A stretch of DNA of 64,000 bases from Arbacia lixula (taxonomy: Eukaryota > Echinodermata > Echinoidea > Arbacioida > Arbaciidae). The notes under the pieces were generated by a model, which saw nothing but the letters and a program-made list of their open reading frames with translations, searched no databases and was not told where the DNA came from. Below are positions 12,401-20,967 of the stretch, piece after piece. The DNA lies in NCBI GenBank assembly GCA_963669155.1, contig OZ022589.1:13278932-13342931 (forward strand), in the 5' to 3' direction. The position numbers were made by a program, and so were the translations under genes. The first letter of the stretch is position 1. Every line of letters begins with the position of its first letter.

Positions 12401-15400
12401 TCATGCCCCTTCATCACATTGATTTGTTGTCAGGTGCTGAAAAATATTTAGGTGTCATTTTCCCCAGAAAATCTTCATATTTTAGATAAATTAAAAATTA
12501 AAACTTGACAAAAACATTTCATGTTTGTGCTAGTTACTTCTCAACACAAACACTTCAAATTACACTTTTTTGTTCAGTGGTGACCTTTCATGATAGAAAA
12601 TGTAATATAAATCATAGATTTGACATTTATATATTTCTATGAAACAATGTTTGAAAATACAACAAACAATAGAAATACATTTGGCATGAATATTACTTTT
12701 TTTTCTTTAACAAAAAAATCCTCCTGAAATATAATTTAATCACAACGCATTCCAAAAATGTGAAATGTGAAAGAGCTTAATACACTCTTTCATTTAATAC
12801 CAAATTTTGCTTTCTTCATTCTTCCATCCATTCAGTTGTAGCCTTCATTGTGTCTTTAAGTTATTTTCTTCCTTACCAGTGTTGTTCTTGGCTCACATGT
12901 CAGAACTAAGTTTAAATATATCAAACTGCGAGTGTTTCATCAAGAATCTCCATTTATGGACCCACTGATGTGTGGACTGATTTCTTTCCTGTCAATCAGC
13001 AAAATGTAGGAATTTTGAAAAGAAAACATTGAAAGAGTGTGCAGTCATTGATTTGATTTCACTTTTCTTTATCCAACCAATATTGAACTTCCTGCCCCAT
13101 AGTGTATCCTCTCAGTGTATTTGGGCTGATGTTATATTGGTTGCGCCTGCACCTTAGTTCTTCAGCCAGCATGTTTGGGCTAGTGTAGGGGATAACTATT
13201 CTCAGAAAGGCCCCAATAATGCAATATTTTTTCCCGAAATGTATAAAGTTTACATAATTGTTAGCGAAGTGATGTAATTTCTACAAACTTTTCTTTGTAC
13301 AGGTTACCGACCTACTGCACAAAGTTCATTGAGATGTGTTTGATAGTGACTGCGGATCATGGTCCGGCTGTGTCCGGCGCTCACAACACCATTGTCACTG
13401 CTAGGGCAGGCAAGGATCTCATCTCATCCCTCACTTCAGGACTGCTCACCATTGTAAGTATGGGTGGGTGGATGGATGGGTAGTTCCCTCCTAATAAATG
13501 GAGCTCGAAATGAACTATGAGCTATGAAAATATGACTGAAAATATGGCAAGGATCTCATCTCATCCCTCACTTCAGGACTGCTCACCATTGTAAGTATGG
13601 GTGGGTGGATGGATGGGTAGTTCCCTCCTAATAATAATAATAATGATAATAATAAAACATCTATATAGCGCATAATATTAATAATCTCTATGCGCTTTAC
13701 AATCATTTTAAAGATAACAAGTTACATAATGAACACATTTAACGTCATATAATTGTAAACAACATAAATATGAACTACACAAATAGACCAAAGAGTTCTT
13801 AAAACCATATTGGGTACTTAATGGGAGAGCATGAATGTTTTAAGAGCGTGTTTGAAGCTATCGACAGGTTGGGCATTGCGCATGTGGAGGGGGATAGTAA
13901 GCAAATAATCAACGTCAGTGAAGGTAATAGGACGAAATATCACTTCCGAGGCGATCTGGATGTAGCTATCTTTCCGAAGCTTTTAGCTGAGGAAAGATAG
14001 CGTATACATTCAGATCGCCGAGGAAGTGATAGTTCGTCTCATTGCCTGAAACCAAAAGTTGATTATTTGCTTTATATTCCACATCTGATACCAACAATCT
14101 TTAAAATAAATGACAATTTAACGTACAAAAGCGTTCGTGTCGGTGCGGCTACATATTCACGCGACGCTCCGAAACCCGGAAGCAAATTGACTTTGTACAC
14201 GTTGCTATATAGACTCTACAAATTCTAACGAACACTATGACATAGTGACGCTAATTTGTAAGATTTTGACGGAAAAGCAAGAAGTAATCAAAATTCTCTT
14301 ACCTGTGCGGTATCGGTGAGAACATACATCCTCCGAGAATACTCTTCATAATTCTAATAAATCACAGGAAAGTGAAATTCTAGGTCAATTTTGGTACGAG
14401 GTGGTAGAGAATTGCACACTTGCTTTGGTGAAATACTGTGTGGGGGAAATGGAAGGCTTGCACTGCTTTGTACGTACACCCGCGGCGCAGCGCACTATAA
14501 TAAAAAAATTTAACGCGCACCACGGTGTCGTCTGCGCCGATAGTCCGAGCTACGCACTTTTATTTCGCGCGTACTCAAAATATTGATCACGCGTTAGGAC
14601 TGTGAGGAGTGAAGAGATCAGCGAAACCAAAAAGTACTATCACCTAGAGTGTAACGAACTTTTTTTCTCAAAAAAAGTACTATCACCTACAGTGTAACGA
14701 ACTTTTCTTCTCAGGTGATCAGATGGGAAAAACTACGCTTCATCACGTGATCAACTCTTGACCAATCATATAGCAACATTCTTAGTATGTGGAATATAAA
14801 ATTCCATAGTCTAGCTGCTATGGTACCAAAGAAATGAACTATGAGCAAAAATATAGCAGTTGCGAGATTTTGAGGCTTCTGATGAGTCGTCCAAAACCTC
14901 CATGGCTCTTGTAGCCTTGAGACCAGGGTCCTGTTGCATAAAACTTACCATTGATGGTAATTTTGCCATCGATAGCAACTTCTATGGAAACCTTGCATTC
15001 GATTGGCTATCAAGCAATGTTACCATGGTAGTTACCATCGATGGCAGAGCTACCATCAATGGTAAGTTTATGCAACAGGGCCCAAGATGGCAATCAGCAC
15101 ACATTATTGTTCTCAGCTTGCACATTTTCTATGTACGTGGAGTGGGAGCACCACACCGCAGTCTGTTGGAACACTGTATATCTGCACCTCTAAAATTTGC
15201 ATTTTTCCTTCAAAATTTGTATTTTTAAAAGAGGCCAGTCTTTTTTGTGCGTGTGATTCTGCAAAAGGCGATCAGGTACGTGTATAGTAATACATTAGTT
15301 TATTTTGCAGGCGATGTCGCAGACGCCTGGGTGCGATGCAATATACCTTGTGTATTGATATTAGCTAGCTACGACGCATCTTTCATCCTTTTCTTTTTAT

Positions 15401-18400
15401 CATTTCATTTTGCCATGAATTCGTACTCTTTGGATGCGCTTTTGTACTTTCGTATTCTCTTTCGATTTTCGTAACAAATCCAAATTTTTCATAATGTTTG
15501 GCAGCTCTGTGAATGTAGACTAGCGTCGCTACAATACTGCACACTTCAAACTTAAACAAGGAAATCTTTTCAGTTTTCCTGGAAAAGTTCGTAAAGCTGT
15601 GACTGAGATTTCACACATGTTATCGTTATGGTATCCTGCCGATTCCTGCCGAGTTTCACGACCAAATGGACCACATGGCAATTCTCCCTATCGCATATTA
15701 GCTCTCCGAATCTGAATGCGTGTGGCGCTCTTAATTTTTTTACCATTAATTCTAGGGATATGAACTTCCGGTCCACGAACATTCTAGAGCCTTCGTCTTG
15801 CTTGTGTCTTTTCATTCTTTCATTAGTCCATCCACTATCAATGTTGAGGTAGGCAGAAACATCGCTGTGAGTGATTGGTGGTATTTTTTCAAGTCCTTCA
15901 TCCATGTGTATGAAGAGATATTAATATTACGACGCTTACCATGGTCAAAATTACAGATTCTGTGCGTTATTGCGTGAATTGAATATGTACCAAACTCTTA
16001 ACGGAAAGTATATGTCCCAAGAGCAGTCGATCAGATATCGGTATGGCGAGGTGATATTGCTTGATATCGGCTATATGCGATAGGGAGAACTGACCTTTAA
16101 TTTCTGTGTACTCATGAAGAAAACCTCAGTACAACATGATTTGACTGACAGTGTTATGTTTTCCCGTTGTACAGGGTGACCGGTTTGGAGGTGCGCTAGA
16201 CGCAGCTGCCAAGCAGTTCAGCGAGGCCTACGACTCTTCCCTCATCCCCATGGAGTTTGTCAATAAGATGCGCAGTGAGCACAAGCTCATCATGGGCATC
16301 GGTCATAGGGTGAAGTCGGTAAGTGAACGTTTCCCCCCGCTCTGCTTCACTCTCACACTCTCTCTCTCTTTGTCTTCGTACTCCTTCTCTCTGATTCTTT
16401 CCCTTCCCCCCTTCCCCCATCCTCACTTCCTCTTTGTCTTGCTAAACAGCGTCTCTACTCGGTTACAGGGTGTTTCTCAGTCTTTGATTTTCCACATCAT
16501 TTCTCTCTGTCTCCTTCCCTCTCATAGTTCATAGTTCATTTCATTTTTTGTCTTGCCTAAACAAAGTTCAGCAGAGACCTAGTAATCACTTTTCTTGTTA
16601 GTCTGTTGGTCTGTTAGTCTGTTGGTCTGTTGGTCTGTTACAAAAAATTTAAAGTTTTTGTCTAACTTGCTCTCATTTGTTTATTTCTGCATCAATTGTG
16701 ATCAAACTTGGGTAATGAGGCTTGCGGGGTCAAAGGTCATCTAGTGGTCAAAAGCTCAAATGATGGGCCATGTGCATCATTTTTCTCAAAGTTTTTGTTT
16801 GACTTGCTCTCACTTCTTTATTTCTGCATCAACTGTGATCACACTTGGTACAAATGATCCTTGGGTAATACCACGTGTGTTGATGTGGATGATGAGGTCA
16901 TAGGTCATCTCGGCAGCATTTTGAATATATGAAAAAAAAAAACTTATCATTGTTTATCGAATGTGATATCAGGCGAGACTTGTGGTTCGCGAACAACCTT
17001 GTCTTCCTATTTCTTCTCTCTGTAATTCTTCCCTCTCTCATCTCCCTCCTTTCTCCATGGTTTGTAATTCAGGATCCCTGTTCATGTATGGATTGTTTCT
17101 CAGCCTATGCTCCCCCCTCCTTTCCCTCTCATTCCTCCTCTTTTTCTCTTTCTCTTCCTAATCTATTTCTCCGTTATCCCTTCCTCGCTCATCTCTTTTC
17201 CTCCTCTTCTTGCTATTCAAGGTTCCTGCTCAGACATGGATGTTTACCCATCTCTTGTCTCTCCTTTCCTTCTCTCTGTCCTTTTTCACTCTGACATCTT
17301 GCCTCTTTTGCATCCTTTTCTTTCTTTTCCAAATTCCATTATCTTCTTCCCTGTCCTTATCTTGCTTTCCTTCTGATTTTGTCTTCTCTCCTCCCCTCCA
17401 TTATTGCTCTCTTCTTAAAGAATAAATATTACTCCTCCACCTCCTACCTCCTCTTCTATTTTCTCCTTCATTGATTACCTTCCCTCATGATTATCTTCTC
17501 ATCCTCATATTCTGTCCTTGTTTTCATGAAACTCCTCGCTCTTTTGACTTCCATCCCTCTGCTAATAATCCTTGTCTTTCTTCAATTCATCAATCATTCC
17601 TACATTTCATTGTAGTGACGCAACTCTCAATGGTTGTTGACATTTTATATTTTTATTTGCTCCTGCAGCTGAACAACCCTGACCAGAGGGTAGAAATCTT
17701 GAAGGACTTTGTCAAGAAGAACTTCCCTGTCTGCCCACTCCTGGACTATGCCCTTCAAGTTGAGAAGATCACCACGGCCAAGGTGAGTGCAATCCAACGT
17801 AACTCTTTACGTGGCTCATTTGCACATTGGCACGATCGGCTGAACGGCGTGCTGACGTGCAAATTTGCGCAGATGCACACAAGTCAGTAGAAGAAAAGCA
17901 ATAATTGCACAATAGAGAGTATAAACAAGAGCGACCATCATTTAAGAATAAAGGATTGCTTACTCTAGAGCGGTCACTTCCTGTTTATTGTGAGTGAGCC
18001 CATATTTATTGGGTAAAATACTTCTTTACAAACCCAAACTTTGCGGAAGGTCCGTTAATCTGTAAATATTGCTTGTGCATGTTCTGTGCTTGTAGGACTG
18101 GTACTGTAAAAGATCGGACCCCACAAAGTTACCCAAAGCTACACGAATGTGCGGTCAGATGGCTATGCTGCAATGTTCACACACATGTGCACACACCACT
18201 TATTGCGTGTACAAGCACCGTTGTGTATCCGAGATTGCTGCTGATATCGCACACGCATGAGCTCGCGACTATGAAAATTCCACCTTACTTGAGCCTGCTG
18301 CCGAATGCACTGCCCTCTATAAACGATATCGCGCCATTAGAGCTCAGCTGTATGGGCCTTTAAGATTGCGCTGACACAATTAATAGACCACGAAAAGTCA

Positions 18401-20967
18401 TGTGGATGTGCACCAATCTATACATGTGTGTGATTTTCTTCACACACACATTTGAATAACCTATGATTATGACTTTTGAGGTCAAGATTGGCCTTCCAAG
18501 CTGAGAAGAGCCCTGTGAACAATAAGAGGAGCTGGGCCACATTGCATACAGGCTTTTAACTTTTGTAAGTTACCATTGACGATAAGTTATAATAAGTTAA
18601 AAACCTATATGCAACATGGTGTAATATTCATGCTCACACACTAGCATTCACATGATGCCATTTTGTGATTTTTGTTTTTGGCACAGAATCCCAACAGGGT
18701 CCTTTCATGTAGTTATATTCACATGGTACTTACATAAATCTTCTGATATTTTTTTTTATATGCCACAGAAGCCCAACATGTTCCATACATGTAGTTATAA
18801 TCACATGATACTACATGTATCTTCTGATATTTTTTTTTGGTGCCACAGAAGCCCAACCTGATCCTGAATGTGGATGGGGTTATTGGTGTGTCCATGGTAG
18901 ATCTCTTCAGGAACTCTGGTGCATTCACTACGTAAGTACACGCATCATACTGCTGGGATGGATGGGTGGATGAATGGATGGATGGATGGATGGATGGATG
19001 GATGGATGGATTGGATGGGTGGATGGATGAATGGATGGATGGATGGATGGATGGATGGATGGATGGGTGGGTGTATGGATGGGTGGGTGGATGGATGGAT
19101 GGATGGATGGATGGATGGGTGGATGGATGGATGGATGGATGGATGGGTGGGTGTATGGATGGATGGATGGATGGATGGATGGATGGGTGGGTGTATGGAT
19201 GGATGGGTGTATGGATGGATGGATGGATGGATGGATGGATGGATGGATGGATGGATTGGATGGGTGGATGGATGAATGGATGGATGGATGGATGGATGGA
19301 TGGATGGATGGATGGATGGGTGGATGGATGGATGGGTGGGTGGATGGATGGATGGATGGATGGATGGATGGATGGGTGGATGGATGGATGGATGGATGGA
19401 TGGATGGATTGGTGGATGGATGGATGGATGGATGGATTGGATGGATGGATGGAAGGGTGGATGGATGGATGGATGGATGGATGGATGGATGGATGGATTG
19501 GATGGATGGATGGATGGATGGATGGATGGATTGGATGGATGGATGGGTGGATGGATGGATGGGTGGATGGATGGATGGGTGGGTGGGTGGGTGGGTGGGT
19601 GGGTGGATGGTTGGGTGGGTGGATGGATGGGTGGGTGGATGGATGGTTGGATGGATGGGTGGATGGATGGATGGATGGATGGATGGATGGATAGGTGTAT
19701 GAATGGATGGATAGTTGGTTTGATAGATGGATGGATGGGTGTGTGGGTGGAAGTGTGGATGGATGGTTGGTTGGTTGGTTTGATAGATGGATTGATGGGT
19801 GGGTGGGTGGGTGTGTGGATGGATGGATGGATGGATGGATGGATGGATGGATGGATGGATGGATGGATGGATGGTTTGATGGTGTAACTTGTATTTAAGT
19901 ATTATGTAAAGATCATGTTTGTATATAAGTTTGACTGTATTGTAAACTGGGGATTTACAAAGCCTACATTGTGCAGTCCACCTGTACATGTATCTTGTTA
20001 TATTCTGTGTGAGGCTAGCTTCCGTAAGGAGAATGCTCGCTTAGTTCCAGTGTTATTCTTGATGCACGATGGCTCTCCACACTCTACAGTCTTGCATCGC
20101 TATTATGATGCTGTCACCATGCAGTCATGTGTCATCAAGCAATGATAAAACCGTGGAAAATTCTCTGCCTCTACTCAATCATTATTTTGCTTATTCTCCC
20201 CTTTTAAAATGTGCTTTGCTCTCTGTTTTCTTCCATAGAGAGGAGGCCAACGAGTATGTGGACATTGGTGTTCTGAATGGACTGTTTGTTCTGGGCCGCA
20301 GTATGGGCTTCATTGGTAAGTGATAAACACAAAGGGGGCTGCTTGTCACTACACTTAGTTCCTCGCAGTTCTGTTTTCATTCTTATATGATTATGATATG
20401 GTATATAACATGTAAAGGTGTTCAATGACTGCTGAAGGATTATTAGCTCTCTTCATCTCTTATAACACCCATTTTTTTTTGGAAAATACAGGTGAATGTA
20501 TTAAGGTGTTACTATGTATTTAGGGGAAAAGCTGTGAATACATGACGAAAATGGCTTATTGATGGCATGGTCATTCGAGAAGAACTTGTTATTCCGAAGG
20601 TTCGTTATTCCAGACGTTACGCGACAAATGCTCGGATTAACGCACCCTTTTTCGTTTTCGGAATTACGAACCTTTGGAATAACGAACCTTTGGAATATCG
20701 AGCTGTAACCGATCATTCATGAGTTTCCAAATCCAGCCGTGGGAAGTTGAGCCACCCACACCAACCAATCAGCTGAGATGTGCCACAGGTCAGAAGTAGA
20801 TCCAGTAGATCCAGCATGGTCAGCCACAAGCTGTTATTGATCACATGCACTTTTATTTCTTTTCTCCTCCGTACCCAGGGCATTATCTCGACCAGAAGCG
20901 GCTGCGGCAGGGTCTATACCGCCACCCATGGGACGATATCTCGTATGTGCTCCCGGAAGCCAACTAA
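286..20967 (+). CDS. ACLY: ATP-citrate lyase, C-terminal half (16 exons, 5' part outside window)
   Basis: ACLY cleaves cytosolic citrate with CoA and ATP to acetyl-CoA and oxaloacetate, feeding lipid synthesis and protein acetylation. The 16 exons (listed separately) give 1941 coding bases, 646 residues plus stop, and every intron phase joins. Visible residues match human ACLY with an offset of about 453 by my alignment from memory. Phosphohistidine motif FGHAGA (H307, human H760) is in exon 8. The citrate-synthase-homology catalytic set is H447 in [13 protein letters not shown]522 in GIGHRVKS and D573 in LNVDGVIG (human H900, H975, D1026). The first visible exon encodes the poorly conserved Ser/Ala-rich linker, so the ATP-grasp and citrate-binding half lies left of the window. 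The protein ends LPEAN, a little shorter than the human C-terminus. No broken codon was seen, so the gene looks functional. Confidence 0.97.
437..876. repeat. Palindromic CRE-bearing MITE, copy A1
   Basis: The left end TTTAAATGGAAAGTCCACAC is mirrored by the right end ACTTCAGGGTGGACTTTCCC. Only the left arm keeps the inner block, as TTTGTGATGTCACTTGCGAG, a CRE decayed by one C-to-T change. A poly-T/poly-G run (about 614-650) interrupts the middle. It starts 16 bases after the donor of the first visible ACLY exon. Confidence 0.75.
1015..1126. repeat. Short hairpin MITE, family B copy 1
   Basis: Imperfect inverted repeat of about 110 bp. CATATTCATGAAAGCTTACT at the left is mirrored by AGTAAGGTGTCATGAATATG at the right. 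A second copy lies at 4641-4757. Confidence 0.65.
1647..1753 (+). CDS. ACLY: ACLY exon 2 of window
   Basis: Acceptor CTGCAG|TCG, donor CAG|GTCAGT. It encodes [19 protein letters not shown] and [11 protein letters not shown], the start of the succinyl-CoA-synthetase-alpha-like CoA-binding region. Ends in phase 2. Confidence 0.93.
2835..3003 (+). CDS. ACLY: ACLY exon 3 of window
   Basis: Acceptor ACAG|CGG, donor CAG|GTAAGA. It encodes [20 protein letters not shown] and [18 protein letters not shown], strongly conserved with vertebrate ACLY. Confidence 0.95.
3140..4440. repeat. Interspersed element with inner tandem units (AGGTCA-rich)
   Basis: It begins with a GCCTCCGCCACGAAGTGG / CCGGAGGC hairpin and a GTCCGTCCGTCCGTACGTCC run, and ends with GAGGCGGAGGCATATTTATC. 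Between them are about seven degenerate units of roughly 120 bp. Each holds versions of AAATCCAAATCCAA, AAACATGGTACAAAGATGG, ACTGGTGACATTTTT and AAAGGTCAATGAACTTTG. Related scraps lie at 7176-7270 and 16560-16930. No coding capacity. Confidence 0.8.
3329..3348 (+). promoter_or_regulatory. Overlapping DR1 nuclear-receptor-like half-sites
   Basis: AGGTCAAAGGTCAAAGGTCA contains three perfect AGGTCA half-sites, each separated by one base. This is the DR1 layout bound by HNF4, RXR and PPAR-type receptors in animals. It lies in an ACLY intron but inside a repeat unit, so function is unproven. Confidence 0.3.
4641..4757. repeat. Short hairpin MITE, family B copy 2
   Basis: CATATTCATGAAAGCTTACT on the left is mirrored by TTCTTGAATGTGGCCCC on the right. 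Same family as 1015-1126, about 80 percent alike by eye. Confidence 0.65.
5394..5498 (+). CDS. ACLY: ACLY exon 4 of window
   Basis: Thirty-five codons in phase 0, acceptor CTGCAG|ATC, donor ACG|GTACGT. It encodes [18 protein letters not shown] and NIIGPAT, the nucleotide-binding-fold core of the CoA-ligase-like domain. Confidence 0.95.
5526..5988. repeat. Palindromic MITE-like element, family H
   Basis: The left end GGCCCATGTACACTGGCC with an AAAATCATGATTTTT block is mirrored at the right by AAAATCTTGATCTTAGC and AAGTATAAATGGGGC. The phrase GTGTAAATGGTGAG recurs inside. It fills most of the intron between visible exons 4 and 5. Confidence 0.55.
6068..6264 (+). CDS. ACLY: ACLY exon 5 of window
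   Basis: Acceptor ATCAG|GTG, donor CAG|GTGGGT. It encodes [36 protein letters not shown] and YEGVAIGGD, the glycine-rich core of the CoA/phosphate-binding region. Confidence 0.96.
6717..6798 (+). CDS. ACLY: ACLY exon 6 of window
   Basis: Completes the split arginine codon, then encodes [20 protein letters not shown] and MLIMLGE. Donor GAG|GTATGT. Confidence 0.95.
7423..7533 (+). CDS. ACLY: ACLY exon 7 of window
   Basis: Thirty-seven codons in phase 0: [20 protein letters not shown] then [13 protein letters not shown]. Acceptor GACAG|GTT, donor GAG|GTGAGA. Confidence 0.95.
7574..8320. repeat. Palindromic CRE-bearing MITE, copy A2 (interrupted)
   Basis: It starts at a TTAA with AAGGGAATGTCTAGCCTCAA and ends with CTTAACTTGAGGGTTGAC. 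The inner arms carry CGACGTCA (8035) and TGATGTCA (8244), both one change from TGACGTCA. A second element is inserted in the left arm at 7627-7984. Confidence 0.7.
7627..7984. mobile_element. Nested non-autonomous DNA element inside copy A2
   Basis: Terminal inverted repeats TACTGTAAAA and TTTTTACAGTA bound 358 bp with inner mirrored phrases (GCATTTCGCG at left, CGCGAAATTAAAAACATGCG at right). No transposase is encoded. A target-site duplication is not clear. Confidence 0.65.
8792..8919 (+). CDS. ACLY: ACLY exon 8 of window: phosphohistidine motif
   Basis: It encodes [20 protein letters not shown] and then [16 protein letters not shown]. The histidine of GHAGA is the residue phosphorylated during catalysis (human H760). 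Acceptor CGTAG|GTG, donor GG|GTAAAT. Confidence 0.96.
8989..9518. repeat. Palindromic MITE, family G
   Basis: The ends GCTTTTCACACTGGCAAAAA and TTTTTGCCAGTGTGAAAAGC are perfect inverted repeats. ATAT flanks both sides and may be the target duplication. The inner sequence repeats AGTACGGGGCTAAG and CAGTGTGAA several times. Confidence 0.8.
9717..9810 (+). CDS. ACLY: ACLY exon 9 of window
   Basis: Joins exon 8 as [19 protein letters not shown], then [13 protein letters not shown]. Acceptor CCCCAG|AGA, donor AGG|GTAAGT. It ends the CoA-ligase-like part just before the citrate-synthase-like domain. Confidence 0.95.
9841..10795. repeat. Duplicated segment, second copy split by an element
   Basis: Bases 9841-9918 hold TTACAATGTCATGAAACAC and GCTAGTGTTGTGTTGGGTTG. 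The same order recurs at 10199-10243 and 10761-10795, where about 517 bp separate the halves. The unfilled first copy acts as an empty-site reference for the insertion. Confidence 0.6.
10244..10760. mobile_element. Non-autonomous element rich in GCATTC motifs
   Basis: Near the left end is GCAGAATAAGCCGGAATG and near the right end CATTCCGGCTGGTTCTGC, partly inverted copies. GCATTCY phrases recur through the body on both strands. It lies precisely between the halves of the duplicated segment. No protein is encoded. Confidence 0.5.
11976..12130 (+). CDS. ACLY: ACLY exon 10 of window
   Basis: It encodes [40 protein letters not shown] and [12 protein letters not shown], the entry to the citrate-synthase-homology domain. 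Acceptor CACAG|GAG, donor AAG|GTCAGA. Confidence 0.96.
12270..12340 (+). mobile_element. Tc1-like terminal inverted repeat remnant
   Basis: TACAGTTGAGGCCAGAAGTT followed by TAATTACACC matches the outer end of Tc1/Sleeping-Beauty-type elements (CAGTTGAAGTCGGAAG type). No matching right end or transposase is visible in the next kilobase, so it is a truncated copy. Confidence 0.5.
13303..13453 (+). CDS. ACLY: ACLY exon 11 of window: first catalytic His of CSH domain
   Basis: It encodes [20 protein letters not shown] and [18 protein letters not shown], ending SGLLTI. The His of ADHGP is the counterpart of human H900. Acceptor GTACAG|GTT, donor ATT|GTAAGT. The last 45 bases recur downstream. Confidence 0.96.
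13546..13634 (+). pseudogene. ACLY: Partial duplicate of ACLY exon 11 end plus donor
   Basis: An 89-base copy of 13409-13497 with no difference that I can see. It contains the last part of the exon, the donor GTAAGT and the first 44 intron bases, displaced by 137 bases. It has no acceptor, so it is unlikely to be spliced in. It may be a real tandem duplication or a joining of two alleles in the assembly. Confidence 0.75.
13635..14850. mobile_element. Repeat block with AAT microsatellite and a long hairpin
   Basis: It starts with an ATAATAATAATGATAATAAT run joined to TATATAGCGCATAATATTAA and TCTATGCGCTTTACAATC, a phrase common in repeats of marine invertebrates. The two halves of 13893-14081 form an 80-90 base imperfect inverted repeat around AAGCTTTTAGCTGAGG. 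AAAGTACTATCACCTA occurs twice (14630, 14675). After it, GAAATGAACTATGAGC returns as at 13508. Confidence 0.5.
14926..15084. repeat. Palindromic MITE, family C copy 1
   Basis: The outer ends GGGTCCTGTTGCATAAAA and TTTATGCAACAGGGCCC mirror each other, with inner TTACCATTGATGGTAA and CTACCATCAATGGTAA arms. Other copies: 18533-18622, 36740-36901, 40797-40873. Confidence 0.75.
15681..16090. repeat. Possible MITE bounded by inverted repeats
   Basis: ATTCTCCCTATCGCATATTA at the left and CTATATGCGATAGGGAGAAC at the right are inverted copies 410 bases apart in one ACLY intron. No coding sequence is recognised between them. Confidence 0.45.
16175..16318 (+). CDS. ACLY: ACLY exon 12 of window: GHR motif
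   Basis: Forty-eight codons in phase 0: [29 protein letters not shown] and [11 protein letters not shown]. The His of GIGHRVK matches human H975. Acceptor GTACAG|GGT, donor TCG|GTAAGT. Confidence 0.96.
16340..17480. repeat. Pyrimidine-rich intron with a divergent repeat
   Basis: Bases 16340-16515 and 16995-17480 are mostly C and T, with CTCTCT runs. Between them are a GTCTGTTGGTCTGTTAGTCT minisatellite (16590-16640) and two related units of about 150 bp holding AAGTTTTTGT.TGACTTGCTCTCA-type sequence. The translatable frames here are by-products of the C/T bias. Confidence 0.6.
17669..17782 (+). CDS. ACLY: ACLY exon 13 of window
   Basis: Thirty-eight codons in phase 0: [20 protein letters not shown] then [15 protein letters not shown]. 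Acceptor CTGCAG|CTG, donor AAG|GTGAGT. Confidence 0.96.
18533..18622. repeat. Short MITE, family C copy 2
   Basis: GGGCCACATTGCATACAGGC at the left and AAAACCTATATGCAACATGG at the right are inverted copies. TTACCATTGACGATAAGTTA lies in the middle. Confidence 0.65.
18849..18931 (+). CDS. ACLY: ACLY exon 14 of window: catalytic Asp
   Basis: It encodes [20 protein letters not shown] and RNSGAFTT. The Asp of NVDG matches human D1026. Acceptor CCACAG|AAG, donor AC|GTAAGT. TGCCACAGAAGCCCAAC also occurs at 18761 as a near-copy of the acceptor region but lacks the exon. Confidence 0.95.
18955..19882. repeat. Large TGGA tetranucleotide microsatellite
   Basis: About 930 bases of (TGGA)n with GGGT, GTAT and TTGG variants, in the ACLY intron between visible exons 14 and 15. 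Because the unit is four bases, all frames of one strand give the same MDGW-type repeat and the other strand gives HPSI-type. The open frames of up to 353 codons are therefore not genes. Confidence 0.95.
20239..20315 (+). CDS. ACLY: ACLY exon 15 of window
   Basis: It encodes [20 protein letters not shown] and SMGFIG. Acceptor CCATAG|AGA completes the split Thr codon. Donor TTG|GTAAGT. Confidence 0.95.
20572..20706. repeat. Hairpin repeat with GGTTCGTTATTCC motifs
   Basis: TTATTCCGAAGGTTCGTTAT at the left is mirrored by ATTACGAACCTTTGGAATAA and a further ACGAACCTTTGGAATATCGA at the right. A short MITE-like hairpin in the last ACLY intron. Confidence 0.65.
20879..20967 (+). CDS. ACLY: ACLY terminal coding exon
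   Basis: Acceptor ACCCAG|GGC. It encodes [20 protein letters not shown] and SYVLPEAN, then TAA at 20965-20967. The [12 protein letters not shown] ending is the ACLY family C-terminus. Confidence 0.96.

Noticed and set aside
18761..18785. A second splice acceptor and exon start for ACLY exon 14
   Set aside because: The copied TGCCACAGAAGCCCAAC is followed by non-coding text, and the 18849 acceptor continues the ACLY protein.
18928..19989. A 353-codon minus-strand frame (His-Pro-Ser-Ile repeats) and several Met-Asp-Gly-Trp frames on the plus strand
   Set aside because: They are translations of the TGGA microsatellite. All frames give the same peptide, and no other coding signal is present.
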